DNA from: Streptomyces sp. NBC_01689
GTDB taxonomy: Bacteria > Actinomycetota > Actinomycetes > Streptomycetales > Streptomycetaceae
NCBI RefSeq assembly: GCF_036250675.1
Contig: NZ_CP109592.1
Coordinates: forward strand, 744,001 to 808,000
Direction: 5' to 3'
Length of the DNA: 64,000 nucleotides
The notes beneath the pieces were generated by a model. The model searched no databases. It was not told the DNA's origin and saw nothing but the letters and a program-made list of their open reading frames with translations. A program made the translations under genes and the position numbers. This document shows positions 25,246-34,139 of the stretch, piece after piece. Numbering within the stretch: position 1 is the first letter of the stretch; each line of letters starts with the position of its first letter.

Positions 25246-25286
25246 AGCCAGACGGTAGCAGGCTGGCTATGCACATTCATAGCCAG
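25243..25286. promoter_or_regulatory. HxlR operator: three CATAGCCAG half-sites
   Basis: CATAGCCAG at 25243-25251, its complement CTGGCTATG at 25263-25271 and another CATAGCCAG at 25278-25286. The first two form an inverted repeat with an 11-bp spacer; the third is a direct repeat. They span the MFS start codon and the divergent hxlR promoter. Confidence 0.75.
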
Positions 25287-25301
25287 GAAGAGCGTGGGGA
25301 C

Positions 25302-25826
25302 ATGACGGAGTCCAGCGGGGCGCCGGAGGCCGGTACCGAGCCGGTGATCACCAGGACCGGCCGGTTCTCCGACCACGACGAGAGCGTGGCCGGCTGGTGC
25401 CACATGGAGCAGGCCCTGGAACTGGTCGGCACTCGGTCCGCGATGGTCCTCCTGCGCGAGATGTACTACGGCGCACGCCGCTTCGACGAGCTCGCGCGGC
25501 ACACCGGTCTGACCGAGGCGGTCACCGCCCAGCGGCTCAAGCGGCTGGTCGACGCGGGGCTGCTGGGCCGGCAGCCCTACCAGGAACCCGGCCGGCGGAC
25601 CCGGTACGAGTACGTCCTCACCGATCTGGGCAGATCGCTGTTCCCCGTGTTCGTCGCCCTGATGGAATGGGGAGCGCGACTCGGCAACGAAGGCGGCGTC
25701 GAACTCCTCCACGCCGACTGCGGCAGCCCGGTCGGCGCGGTGGTGCGGTGCGCCGAAGGACACGACGTCGGGCTGCCCGACACCGTCGCGCGGTTCGTGT
25801 CGGACCGGGACCTCGGGGCGCGCTGA
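25302..25826 (+). CDS. HxlR-family regulator
   Basis: A 174-residue MarR-like winged-helix protein of the HxlR family. The usual core is present: a Cys just before helix 1 (GWCHMEQALELVGTRSAMVLLREMYYGARRF), LKRLVDAGLL and YVLTDLGRSLFPVF. The single conserved Cys is the redox/electrophile sensor in HypR- and YodB-type members. ATG 25302 is favoured over ATG 25269 because GGAAGAG precedes it and the upstream one would fall in the operator. Divergent from the MFS exporter, its likely target. The C-terminal extension has CGSPVGAVVRCAEGH, two extra Cys that could bind metal. Confidence 0.9.
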   Translation: MTESSGAPEAGTEPVITRTGRFSDHDESVAGWCHMEQALELVGTRSAMVLLREMYYGARRFDELARHTGLTEAVTAQRLKRLVDAGLLGRQPYQEPGRRTRYEYVLTDLGRSLFPVFVALMEWGARLGNEGGVELLHADCGSPVGAVVRCAEGHDVGLPDTVARFVSDRDLGAR

Positions 25827-26276
25827 CACCCCGACTCCGCGTACGGCAGGACCGGTTGGCGGCATCGGCGTCGCCCCCCCGGACGCCACGCGTCGCCTCC
25901 GTCGTACGGCACGGCGTTCCCGCTCCCTCCGAGCCGCCCCCGGCGAGGTCCGCCCGGGTCCCGCCTTCCGGGATGCCCGAGTGCCCGCGGCGCCCGTTCC
26001 TGGCACCAGGGCGCCGGGGCGATCCCCGTGCGGACCGGCACAAGATGCGTGTCCGTCCCGTCAGGGTCAGGGTGGGCAGTGCGTGATCGGGTCCGCCTTC
26101 ACCGGCGGAACCCTCTGCCCGGGACCGGCCCCGCCGCGCGAGGGGTCGGGACCCGTGGAGTTCCCTCGTACGCGCAGACGGCACCACCGCCCGCGCGGGC
26201 CTTCCCTCCGCGCACCCTCTTCCACAAGGCCCCCTTCCGGATGCGCGGTGGGTCAGTCCGACCTAGCGTCGGCGCC
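25827..26276. other. Gene-free stretch
   Basis: About 450 bp downstream of hxlR. Frames are open on both strands but codon bias is weak and no motif or ribosome site is convincing. The only signal is TAGCGT at 26264-26269, a probable -10 box for the next gene. Confidence 0.45.
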
Positions 26277-27338
26277 ATGGCAGAGCCGGACGGACAGGGC
26301 GACCGGGCCGCCCGGCGGCCTCCGACGTGGGCGCGGCGGTGGGAGGTCTTCGCGCGTTCCCCCTTCCTCCCGGCGACGGTCCTCGTGTTCCTCGTCTCGA
26401 TCGTCGCGGGCGTCTTCGCGTGGTCGTACACCTACGCGTTCGCCAATCCCACCCCGCACCGGGTGCCGACCGCGGTGGTCGGCCCGCCCGGCGCGGCCCA
26501 CGGCGCCTTCCTCACGGGCATGGAGGACGCGCTGGACGGGTCGCTGGTCGTCCACGCGTACCCCGGCTACGCACAGGCCAGAAGAGCGGTCGAGAGCCAG
26601 ACGGTCTTCGCCGTCTTCGACCTGCGGAAGGAACACGCGGTGACGGTGGACGTCTCGTCCGCGTCGGGCGCGTCCGTGGCACAGGTCATCGAACAGGCGG
26701 CGCCCGTCGCGGGAAGGGCCGCGGGAACGGACGTCGTGGTCCGGGACATCAAACCGAACCAGCGGGGTGATCCCCGCGGTCTGGCGATCTTCTACATCGC
26801 GCTGGCAGCCGTGGTCGTCAGCTTCGTCGGTGCCATCCAGCTCCACGTGCACGCGAAGGGACTCGGCGCCCGTGCGCGCATCGCCGTCACGATCACCTAC
26901 TCCCTGCTCGGCGCCTTCGCCATCGCCGCTGTGGTGGACTGGTTCCTCGGTGCGCTCCGCCTCCCGTTCGTGGCGGTCTGGCTGACGCTGGCCCTGACCA
27001 TGTACGCCTCCAGCACGGTCTACCTCATGTTCATGGTCCTGATCGGACGGTGGGCCCTCATCCCCACCTGGGGTCTGATGGTGCTGATCGGGAACCCCTC
27101 CTCCGGTGGCGCGGTCTCCTGGCCCCTGCTCCCCACGTTCCTCGGCCTGGTCGGCCGCTGGCTGCCGACGGGCGCGGCCATCGGCGCGATCCATACCGAG
27201 GTCTACTTCCCCGGCGATCAGCACGCCTTCCCGTTCCTGGTCCTCACCGGCTGGGCGCTCGTCTCGACGATGGTCTTCTGCCTTCTCGGGCGCCCCCGTC
27301 CCGGACCGGAGCGAGCGGTCGCGGCGCACCCGGAGTGA
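26277..27338 (+). CDS. Polytopic membrane protein (YhgE/DUF3533-like)
   Basis: A 353-residue membrane protein: one transmembrane helix at about 31-52, an extracytoplasmic domain of about 110 residues, then five to six helices over about 165-340. This layout (TM, soluble domain, ABC-2-like membrane half) resembles the YhgE/Pip and DUF3533 families, which are linked to phage infection or ABC-2-type export. The ATG at 26277 has no Shine-Dalgarno and lies 7 nt after TAGCGT, so it may be leaderless; the frame is open further upstream, so a longer form cannot be excluded. No ATPase gene is nearby. Function unknown. Confidence 0.75.
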   Translation: MAEPDGQGDRAARRPPTWARRWEVFARSPFLPATVLVFLVSIVAGVFAWSYTYAFANPTPHRVPTAVVGPPGAAHGAFLTGMEDALDGSLVVHAYPGYAQARRAVESQTVFAVFDLRKEHAVTVDVSSASGASVAQVIEQAAPVAGRAAGTDVVVRDIKPNQRGDPRGLAIFYIALAAVVVSFVGAIQLHVHAKGLGARARIAVTITYSLLGAFAIAAVVDWFLGALRLPFVAVWLTLALTMYASSTVYLMFMVLIGRWALIPTWGLMVLIGNPSSGGAVSWPLLPTFLGLVGRWLPTGAAIGAIHTEVYFPGDQHAFPFLVLTGWALVSTMVFCLLGRPRPGPERAVAAHPE

Positions 27339-27611
27339 TCCGGCCCGCTCCCTCGGCACCCCCGGCGACGGCTCGAAAGCCCCAACCGAAGCGGGAGATG
27401 TTCCTCTTTCCCCCCGTTTGCCCGCACAGGCGGCCGGTCATAGGGTCGCTCCGAGCGAGGGACGCACCGCGGCAGACGGGACCGGGCGGCCCCTCCCCTC
27501 GCATGAACGTCGCCGCCCGGTCCCGACGGGCGGCCCGCGCCTCGGAGCACACAGACGCCCACGCGTCGACCGATCAACGGCAAGAGATCAACGGCAAGAG
27601 GGAGTCTCCGC

Positions 27612-28121
27612 ATGCCCAGCCAGAGCCACACCGTGACCCGCGTGGAGGTCCGTACGGGCATCCCCTACGACGAGTTCGTGACCGCGCTGGAGAAGGCGGC
27701 ACCGCCGCTGGACCGAGGGATGTACGAACTCATCGAGGAGACCGGGGGCACCTGGGACGACGTCCGTGCCGCCATGGCGAAGAACGCTCCCCATCATCTG
27801 GTCGTCTATTTCCGGCTCAACGGCACCCAGGCGCTGAAAGTCGCGGGCCACCGCACCCGGTCGATGGAGTACCTGATCGGCAACCACGTCATCGCCGAGA
27901 GCATGTTCCGCCATGACCCGAGGGCGTTGCTGTACGCGCCCCTGCGCGTCCTGGTGCACACCGACGAGGCCGGTGACGCGGTGTTCACGATGCACCGGCC
28001 GAGCGACGAGATGGGCAGTCTCGGCATTCCCGAGGTCACGAAGGTCGGCGAGGATCTGGACCGCCATGTGATCGAGCTGCTGCGGGTCTGCGGTGTCGAC
28101 GCCTCGGCGGACTTCGCCTGA
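27612..28121 (+). CDS. DUF302-domain protein
   Basis: A 169-residue soluble protein. It begins MPSQSHTVTRVEVRTGIPYDEFVTALEKAAPPL, and the DUF302 core (about 60-150) includes HHLVVYFRLNG, MEYLIGNHVIAESMFRHDPRALLYAPLRVLVH and TMHRPSDEMGSLG. DUF302 proteins have a beta-alpha fold and are linked to stress or nucleotide/lipid binding, without a defined reaction. GAGGGAG 7 nt before the ATG is a strong ribosome site. Monocistronic; 273 bp of non-coding sequence precede it. Confidence 0.8.
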   Translation: MPSQSHTVTRVEVRTGIPYDEFVTALEKAAPPLDRGMYELIEETGGTWDDVRAAMAKNAPHHLVVYFRLNGTQALKVAGHRTRSMEYLIGNHVIAESMFRHDPRALLYAPLRVLVHTDEAGDAVFTMHRPSDEMGSLGIPEVTKVGEDLDRHVIELLRVCGVDASADFA

Positions 28122-28258
28122 CCGCACGGTCCCACCGCGTCCGGCCACGGCCCGACCCGGGCGGGAGCGGGCCGAGGTGTTCCCGGCCACCACTCGCGCA
28201 CGGGGATGCGCGCGGGGATCTCAGGCCGCCGGGCCGGCGCTCCCCGCGAACCGCGCGG

Positions 28259-28630
28259 TCACTGCCCGCTCTCCCCCAGCAGGCGCCGCAGTTCCGTCTC
28301 GTCCTCCGGGCTGAGCCCCTCCACGAACCGGGCCAGTACGGTACCGCGGTCACCGTCCCGGTCGAGTTCGCGGTGCATACGGCGCGCGGTGAGTCCGTGC
28401 GCGTCCTCCACCGGGAAGTACACGAAGCCCCGCGAGCCGGGACCGCGGCCGACGACGCCCTTCTCGTGGAGCCTGGCCAGCAGGGTCGCCACCGTCGTAC
28501 GGGCCAGCGGCTGCGGCATCGCGGACCTCACCTGCGCCGCCGACTGCGGCTTCCCCGCCGCCCACAGCGCCGCGAGCACGCTCGCCTCCAGCTCGCCGGC
28601 GGGTCGGCGTTCTCCATCGGTGGCCGTCAT
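28259..28630 (-). CDS. BlaI/MecI/CopY-family repressor without adjacent BlaR
   Basis: A 123-residue winged-helix repressor. Residues about 8-75 carry the family HTH (GELEASVLAALWAAGKPQSAAQVRSAM, ARTTVATLLARLHEKGVV, FVYFPV), and the C-terminal helices (about 85-120) dimerise. Members are usually paired with an M56 membrane protease (BlaR1/MecR1); none lies here, so signalling must come from elsewhere or be ligand-based. ATG 28628-28630 follows a GGAG-rich site; an upstream ATG at 28648 is less likely. It is divergent from the two-component system at 28843. Confidence 0.88.
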   Translation of the reverse strand: MTATDGERRPAGELEASVLAALWAAGKPQSAAQVRSAMPQPLARTTVATLLARLHEKGVVGRGPGSRGFVYFPVEDAHGLTARRMHRELDRDGDRGTVLARFVEGLSPEDETELRRLLGESGQ

Positions 28631-28842
28631 GGCCCTCCCTCTCCCCAAGGCACTCCAGAGCGCAGCAGATCAGATTCCCTCCCGGCGCACAAACAGGGCC
28701 GACCCCGCGGACGGCCGAGCGGTCCGGCCATGACGCGCGCACCGCTGCCGGCCGCCCCACGCACCGTCGTCCGGCCCCGCCCCGAGCACTGTCGGCCCAG
28801 CGAGACAGTGCCCCATCCGGCCACGAACCCTACGGTGGTGCC

Positions 28843-30054
28843 ATGGCGGCGATCATCGGCTGGAGACGGGCAGGGGGCTTCCGGGTGCGCGCAGGCGACG
28901 CCCTGGGGGCGGCGGCCCTGTTCGTGATGTCGGTCCTCGCCTCGTCGATCGAACCGCACCGGCACGCCTTCATGGTGCACTGGCCCGCCGTACTGCTGGC
29001 CGCGATCGGCTGCTCCGCGCTGGTGTTCCGGCGGCGGCACCCCTTCGGCGTACTGGCTCTCACCCTGTGCTGCGGGGTCGCCTTCGAGATGCTCGGGTTC
29101 CGCGAAAGCCCCGTGGTGATGAGTCCCGTCCTGGTGTGCGTCTACACCGTGGCCCTGATGACCGACCGGCGCACCGCCTGCCTCGTCGCCTCCGTCTCCG
29201 TCGTCGTCCTGATCGGAGCGGCCGTGATCTGGGGGTCGAGGTCGTGGCTGGACCCGGACAAGGCGGCGACGCTGGCGTGGATGGCGCTGCCCGCCGCCGT
29301 CGGGGACGGGGTCCGCTCCCGGCGCGCCTACGTGGCGGCGGTGGAGGAACGGGCCGAGCACGCGGAGCGCACCCGTGAGCAGGAGGCTCAGCACCGGGTG
29401 GCGGCCGAGCGCGTCAGGATCGCCCGGGAGCTGCACGACATCGTCGCCCACCACATCGCCCTGATCAACGCCCAGGCGGGCGTGGCCGCCCATCTCGTGG
29501 AGCGGCGGCCCGAGCGCATCCTGACGGCGTTGGAGGAGATCCGGGACGCCAGCCGCTCGGCGCTCGACGAACTGCGCGTCACCGTGAGCCTGTTACGGCA
29601 GTCCGACGATCCGGTGGCGCCCCGCGACCCCTTGCCGGGCCTGGCGCAGGTGCCGGCCCTCCTGTCCTCGTTCGAACGGGCCGGACTGGCGGTGAAGCAC
29701 ACACGGCAGGGCGACGCCGAGCCGCTGGAACCGTCGGTCGACCTCGCCGCGTTCCGCATCGTGCAGGAGTCCCTGACCAATGTCCGCAAGCACTCCGGCG
29801 CGGATCAGGCCCGGGTGTTCCTGCACTACGACCTCGCCTGGCTGACGATCACGGTCGAGGACGACGGGGGCGCCGGACCCCACGACCCGCAGCCGGGAGC
29901 CGGTCACGGACTGATCGGCATGCGCGAACGCGCCGCCACGGTCGGCGGCAGGCTGCACGCGGGAGCGCGCCCCGAGGGCGGCTTCACCGTGACCGCCGAA
30001 CTGCCGCTGCGGACCGGCCCGTCCCCGGACGAACTGTCGGAGGAACACCCATGA
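28843..30054 (+). CDS. Two-component sensor histidine kinase (NarL-type, HisKA_3)
   Basis: A 403-residue membrane kinase. Five hydrophobic segments occupy about residues 18-150 with no large external domain, then a coiled coil leads to the HisKA_3 dimerisation box RIARELHDIVAHH with phospho-acceptor His198. The ATPase domain has the N-box FRIVQESLTNVRKHS and GHGLIGMRERAA. It overlaps its response regulator by 4 nt (ATGA), so they form one operon and signal pair. No Shine-Dalgarno is seen; TACGGT at 28831-28836 is 6 nt before the ATG, so the transcript is likely leaderless. Such intramembrane-sensing kinases often respond to cell-envelope stress. Confidence 0.92.
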   Translation: MAAIIGWRRAGGFRVRAGDALGAAALFVMSVLASSIEPHRHAFMVHWPAVLLAAIGCSALVFRRRHPFGVLALTLCCGVAFEMLGFRESPVVMSPVLVCVYTVALMTDRRTACLVASVSVVVLIGAAVIWGSRSWLDPDKAATLAWMALPAAVGDGVRSRRAYVAAVEERAEHAERTREQEAQHRVAAERVRIARELHDIVAHHIALINAQAGVAAHLVERRPERILTALEEIRDASRSALDELRVTVSLLRQSDDPVAPRDPLPGLAQVPALLSSFERAGLAVKHTRQGDAEPLEPSVDLAAFRIVQESLTNVRKHSGADQARVFLHYDLAWLTITVEDDGGAGPHDPQPGAGHGLIGMRERAATVGGRLHAGARPEGGFTVTAELPLRTGPSPDELSEEHP

Positions 30055-30731
30055 CGATCCGAGTACTGCTCGCCGACGACCAGGCGCTGCTGCGTGGCAC
30101 CTTCCGGATGCTGTTCGACTCGACCGACGACATGGAGACGGTGGGTGAGGCGGCCAACGGCCGCGAGGCCGTGGAGCTGGCGCGCTCCCACCACCCCGAC
30201 GTGGTCCTGATGGACATCCGCATGCCGGAGATGGACGGTATCGACGCGACCCGGATCATCTGCGAGTCGGAGGACCTGGCCGGGGTCAAGGTGCTCATCC
30301 TGACCACCTTCGAGGACGACGAACACGTCACCGACGCGCTGCGCGCGGGGGCGAGCGGCTTTCTGGGCAAGGGGGCCCGGCCCGAGGAACTCATCGAAGC
30401 CGTCCGCACGGTCGCGGACGGCGAGGCACTGCTCTCCCCGTCGGCGACCCGGGCGCTGATCGGACGGTTCCTGGCCCAGCCGGACCCGTGCCCGACCGCC
30501 GTCCACGAACGGCTGGAGGACCTGACCCCGCGGGAACGCGATGTCGTCGGTCTGGTCGCGCTGGGTCTTTCCAACGACGAGATCGCGGAGCGCCTGTTCG
30601 TCAGCCCGCTGACGGCCAAGACCCATGTCAACCGGGCCATGACGAAGCTGGCGGCCCGGGACCGGGCGCAGCTCGTGGTCATCGCCTACCAGTGCGGGCT
30701 GGTGGGCCCGGCGACCCAGCCGGCCTCCTGA
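30051..30731 (+). CDS. NarL/FixJ-family response regulator
   Basis: A 226-residue DNA-binding response regulator. The receiver domain (about 1-120) has the acidic pair DD (9-10), phospho-acceptor Asp55 in VVLMDIRMPEMDG, the conserved TTFEDDEHV and the Lys in GFLGKGARPEEL. The LuxR-type HTH (about 160-215) includes LTPRERDVVGLVALGLSNDEIAERLFVS and KTHVNRAMTKL. Its ATG overlaps the kinase stop. The operon has no obvious target gene beside it, so targets may be elsewhere or it autoregulates. Confidence 0.93.
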   Translation: MTIRVLLADDQALLRGTFRMLFDSTDDMETVGEAANGREAVELARSHHPDVVLMDIRMPEMDGIDATRIICESEDLAGVKVLILTTFEDDEHVTDALRAGASGFLGKGARPEELIEAVRTVADGEALLSPSATRALIGRFLAQPDPCPTAVHERLEDLTPRERDVVGLVALGLSNDEIAERLFVSPLTAKTHVNRAMTKLAARDRAQLVVIAYQCGLVGPATQPAS

Positions 30732-31167
30732 GGGGCCCGCCCCCGGCGTCTCCACCCGACCGCGCCCACGACGCCGGCTGGCGCGCGCCCGCGTCACCGC
30801 CGCCTTCCGGACATCTGTCCGCGTGACGCCCACTCCCGCTGCGCCCCCGGCTCCGGGCCGCCACGGGTCCGTGGGAGGGCATGCTCCTGGCGCGGTACCG
30901 GCCCGCGAGGCGTTCCCGTCCGGTCACCGCCCGACGACATACGCACCCCCGTGACCGGGCCGCTTCTGCGGTCCGACCTGCTACGACGCGTTCTGCGCCG
31001 GCCGTAGCGCGGCATCCCGGCTACCACGCCCGTGGTACCCGGGATTCGCTGCGCGGGGACGATGTGCCGGGGGGTGTCCGTGGGCGAGAGTGGGGACCGT
31101 GAACCCCATGGGTGGCCGGCCGCCCGCACAGAGCGGCGCACCACCCGTACAGAAAGGACACCCGATC
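30732..31167. other. Gene-free stretch with imperfect palindrome
   Basis: About 436 bp with no credible gene. It contains the 32-bp imperfect palindrome at 31014-31045 and then the leader of the small Cys/His protein gene. Confidence 0.5.
31014..31045. repeat. 32-bp imperfect palindrome
   Basis: ATCCCGG-C-TACCACG (31014-31028) and CGTGGTA-C-CCGGGAT (31031-31045) surround CC, with one internal C-C mismatch. It could end the two-component operon or be an operator for the gene at 31168. A related sequence occurs at 36043-36072. Confidence 0.5.
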
Positions 31168-31509
31168 ATGCTCACCTCCCTCAAGGAATGCGGCACGATC
31201 CGTGACCTCCTCGCCGGCCACGCGCTCCAGACGCTCGGCCCGGACGACTCGAGCGCGGTCGCCACGCACGTGACGAACTGCGGCGGCTCCTGCCGCGACG
31301 AGTACGACCGTCTCGCGGCCGTGCCGGACCACCTGACCCTGCTGCGTGAGGCCCTGCTCTGTGAGCGGGACGCGGAACGGCGGACGCGCGTCGCCGACCG
31401 TCGCGAGTGCGCCCACGTGCCGATCCGCCGGCGCAACCCCGCCCGTGCCGCCTCGGCCAGGCGCCTGACGCTGGCCCAGTGGGTCAGCCGGACCGCCTGC
31501 GTCCGATGA
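31168..31509 (+). CDS. Small Cys/His protein resembling an anti-sigma zinc-finger domain
   Basis: A 113-residue basic protein. The middle part, IRDLLAGHALQTLGPDDSSAVATHVTNCGGSCRDEYDRLAAV, resembles the N-terminal zinc-binding anti-sigma (ZAS) fold, but the spacing is H-x3-C-x3-C rather than the usual H-x3-C-x2-C, and no transmembrane or sigma-factor partner follows. AAGGA lies about 10 nt before ATG 31168. The Arg-rich C-terminus (ERRTRVADRRE, RRRNPARAASARRLTL) suggests nucleic acid or membrane contact. It may be a truncated or standalone anti-sigma-like protein. Function unproven. Confidence 0.55.
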   Translation: MLTSLKECGTIRDLLAGHALQTLGPDDSSAVATHVTNCGGSCRDEYDRLAAVPDHLTLLREALLCERDAERRTRVADRRECAHVPIRRRNPARAASARRLTLAQWVSRTACVR

Positions 31510-31729
31510 CCTCGGCCGGATACGCCGGCGGGCTCACGGCCCGTGGCCGGCCGACGGTCGTCCGTACGGACCCGCGCGCCGCGGTGTCATCGCCCGACGC
31601 GCGGGTCGAGCGTCCGCACACGAACCGCGCGGACGCACGCCGCCCGGGGTGCTGACCTCGGACGTGCGCCACCCCGCCTCCCGCTCCGAACTGCTGGGTC
31701 CCCTGGTGAGACCCTCGTATGCTGGGCGC

Positions 31730-32227
31730 ATGAGGCGGACCTCCTTCGCGAACTGGCCGTGCTCCATCGCACGCACGATGGATCTGCTCGGCGACTGGTG
31801 GACGCCCCTGGTCCTGCGGGAGGCGTTCTACGGGATCAAGCGCTTCGACGATTTCCAGCAGGAGTTGGGGATCGCCCGCACCACCCTGACCGCGCGGCTG
31901 CGGCGACTGGTGGACGAAGGCCTGCTGGAGAAGCGGGCCTACCAGCACGAACCGGTGCGCTACGACTACGTCCTCACCGACATGGGCCGCGACTTCTTCG
32001 GTGTGCTGGCGGCCATGAACAGCTGGGGCAACCGCTGGCTCAGCGGTGAGCAGGGACCGCCGGTCGTCTTCCACCACGACCCCTGCGGACACGAGAGTGC
32101 CGCCGAGGTCGTCTGCGCCGACTGCGGCGAACCCATGACGGCCGAGGACACCCGTCCCCGTCTCGGACCGGGATACCCCCGCCACCTGGCCGAACGCCCG
32201 GCCGTCCGGCGGCGTTTCACCGGCTGA
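31730..32227 (+). CDS. HxlR-family regulator
   Basis: A 165-residue winged-helix regulator with the classic HxlR opening WPCSIARTMDLLGDWWTPLVLREAFYGIKRF, including the conserved Cys, then LRRLVDEGLLEKRAY and YVLTDMGRDFF. The C-terminus has CGHESAAEVVCADCGE, a possible four-Cys metal site. TATGCT (31718-31723) lies 6 nt before the ATG and no Shine-Dalgarno is seen, so it is probably leaderless. The next genes on the same strand, an SRPBCC protein and an LLM oxidoreductase 166 bp away, are candidate targets. Confidence 0.9.
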   Translation: MRRTSFANWPCSIARTMDLLGDWWTPLVLREAFYGIKRFDDFQQELGIARTTLTARLRRLVDEGLLEKRAYQHEPVRYDYVLTDMGRDFFGVLAAMNSWGNRWLSGEQGPPVVFHHDPCGHESAAEVVCADCGEPMTAEDTRPRLGPGYPRHLAERPAVRRRFTG

Positions 32228-32302
32228 CCGTCACACCGCGCGCACCGACGCCCGGCCCTCACCCACCTCGCACCATCGGTCCAGCGGGTGGGTCACTCTT
32301 CC

Positions 32303-32331
32303 TTGACAGGTAAGTCCATCTACGCAACTCT
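32303..32331 (+). promoter_or_regulatory. Possible promoter of the SRPBCC-LLM operon
   Basis: TTGACA (32303-32308), a perfect -35 box, is followed after 17 bp by AACTCT (32326-32331), a weak -10. It is about 62 nt before the SRPBCC start. Confidence 0.4.
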
Positions 32332-32393
32332 CAAGCTCAGAGCAGTTCCGAGGGCGGATTCCGGGAGCAGTCGAGAGGAAGGCCGGGCGAGCC

Positions 32394-32918
32394 ATGGAGT
32401 GGACGGGCGCGCGCTACGCGGACAGACCGACGGTCGAGGCGAGGATCCGGATCGACGCCCCGCCCGCACGGGTGTGGGAGCTGGTGTCCGACATCCACCT
32501 CATGCCGAGACTCAGCACCGAACTCCAGTCGGTCCGATGGCTCGACCAGGTCACGGCTCCCGCGGTCGGCGCCCGGTTCGTCGGCCGGAGCAGGCACGAG
32601 TCGCTCGGTGAGTGGGAGACGACCTCCTACGTCGTGCGGTGCGAGAAGGACCAGGTGTTCGCCTGGGCGGTCTCGGACCCCGAACTCCCCAGCGCCGTAT
32701 GGAGATTCACCCTCGACGTCACGGACGCAGGCACGGAACTGACCCAGTGGATGCAGATGGGCCCCGGCCGTTCGGGGCTCTCCTTCGCCATCGACCGGAT
32801 GCCGGACAAGGAACAGAAGATCGTGTTCGTCCGGCTGCGGGAGTTCGAGCGGAGCATGGCCGGCACGGTCGACGCCATCAAGAAGATGGCCGAGGACACG
32901 GAAGGGGCCGGTGCGTGA
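32394..32918 (+). CDS. SRPBCC/polyketide-cyclase-like protein
   Basis: A 174-residue START-fold protein (polyketide cyclase/dehydrase group). It opens TVEARIRIDAPPARVWELVSDIHLMPRLS, the usual first strand and helix, and ends in a long helix VFVRLREFERSMAGTVDAIKKMAED. It should hold a hydrophobic ligand, but catalytic residues cannot be assigned. Its stop overlaps the start of the LLM oxidoreductase (TGATG), so the two are made together and may share a substrate. A GGAAGG ribosome site precedes ATG 32394. Confidence 0.85.
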   Translation: MEWTGARYADRPTVEARIRIDAPPARVWELVSDIHLMPRLSTELQSVRWLDQVTAPAVGARFVGRSRHESLGEWETTSYVVRCEKDQVFAWAVSDPELPSAVWRFTLDVTDAGTELTQWMQMGPGRSGLSFAIDRMPDKEQKIVFVRLREFERSMAGTVDAIKKMAEDTEGAGA

Positions 32919-33982
32919 TGCGTACAGCCACGACGATCGAGGCGTCGACGGGACGCTGGAGCGAGACCGTCGACTTCGTGGTGGAGGCCGAGAAACTCGG
33001 GATGGACATCTGCTGGGTCGCGGAGGCCTGGGGTTCCGAAGCTCCCTCCCCTCTCGGCTACTTGGCGGCGCGGACCGAGCGGATGCTGCTGGGCTCCGGG
33101 ATCATCCAGCTCGCGACCCGCACCCCGACCGCCATCGCGCGCGCGGCCCTGACCCTCTCCACCCTCTCCGAAGGTCGCTTCCTCCTCGGCCTCGGCTCCT
33201 CGGGCCCCCAGGTGATCGAGGGCCTGCACGGGGTGCCCTTCGCCCGCCCGCTGTCACGGATGCGGGAGACCGTGGACATCGTCCGCCAGGCGGTCGCGGG
33301 CGAGAAGATCGCCTACGAGGGGCGGGAGTTCACGATCCCGCTGCCGGGCGGCCGGGCACGGCCGATGCGGATGTCGATGCGCGCCGAGTACGACCTGCCC
33401 GTCTATCTGGCCACCCTGTCCCCCAAGATGCTGCGTCTCACCGGCGAAGTGGCGGACGGCTGGCTGGGCACGAGCTTCGTGCCGGAGGGCGCCAAGGAGG
33501 CGTACTTCGACCACCTGGACGCGGGCCTCGCCGCCGCCGGCCGTACACGTGCGAGCCTCGACGTGTGCCAGGGCGCCGAAGTGGCCTTCGCCGAGGACGA
33601 GGACGCCCTGCGCGCGATGGTGGCCGGCCGCAAGAAGGAGCTCGCCTTCAGCCTCGGCGGAATGGGCTCCGCCACCACGAACTTCTACAACGACGCCTAC
33701 AGCAGGCAGGGTTGGGCGGAGATCGCCGCCGAGGTCCACGAACGCTGGCAGGCCGGGGACCGGGACGGGGCGGCGGGTCTCGTCACGGACGAGATGGTGC
33801 TCGGGACGACACTGATCGGTACGGAGGACATGGTGCGCGAGCGGCTGCGCGTCTGGCGCGCCGCCGGTGTCGACACCATCCGCTTCTATCCCGCGGGCGA
33901 CACGCTCGACGCCCGGCTCACCACGCTGGGACGGGCACTCGATCTCGTACGCCGGACGGAGGCCGACGGCACGGACGGATGA
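32918..33982 (+). CDS. LLM-class (luciferase-like) flavin/F420 oxidoreductase
   Basis: A 354-residue luciferase-like monooxygenase or F420-dependent reductase with the TIM-barrel pattern of the family (for example MDICWVAEAWGSEAPSPLGYLAARTERMLLGSGI, LGLGSSGPQVIEGLHGVPF). Actinobacterial members in this group commonly use F420, and streptomycetes make it, but cofactor choice is inference. Start ATG 32918 overlaps the SRPBCC stop; an in-frame GTG lies one codon upstream. The pair with an SRPBCC protein suggests a small redox step on a lipophilic molecule. Confidence 0.88.
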   Translation: MRTATTIEASTGRWSETVDFVVEAEKLGMDICWVAEAWGSEAPSPLGYLAARTERMLLGSGIIQLATRTPTAIARAALTLSTLSEGRFLLGLGSSGPQVIEGLHGVPFARPLSRMRETVDIVRQAVAGEKIAYEGREFTIPLPGGRARPMRMSMRAEYDLPVYLATLSPKMLRLTGEVADGWLGTSFVPEGAKEAYFDHLDAGLAAAGRTRASLDVCQGAEVAFAEDEDALRAMVAGRKKELAFSLGGMGSATTNFYNDAYSRQGWAEIAAEVHERWQAGDRDGAAGLVTDEMVLGTTLIGTEDMVRERLRVWRAAGVDTIRFYPAGDTLDARLTTLGRALDLVRRTEADGTDG

Positions 33983-34139
33983 CGCGGGCGGGGCGGTGGT
34001 GCCCCGGCCCGCGAGCGGACCGACCGGATCCCGGACCCGGCGACCCGACATCCGGGATTGTTCACTTTGCGTGACGAAGTCGCTACATTCAGCGACGACC
34101 GGCCGTGATGATCACGGCCCGAGGCACGGAGCTGCCTTC

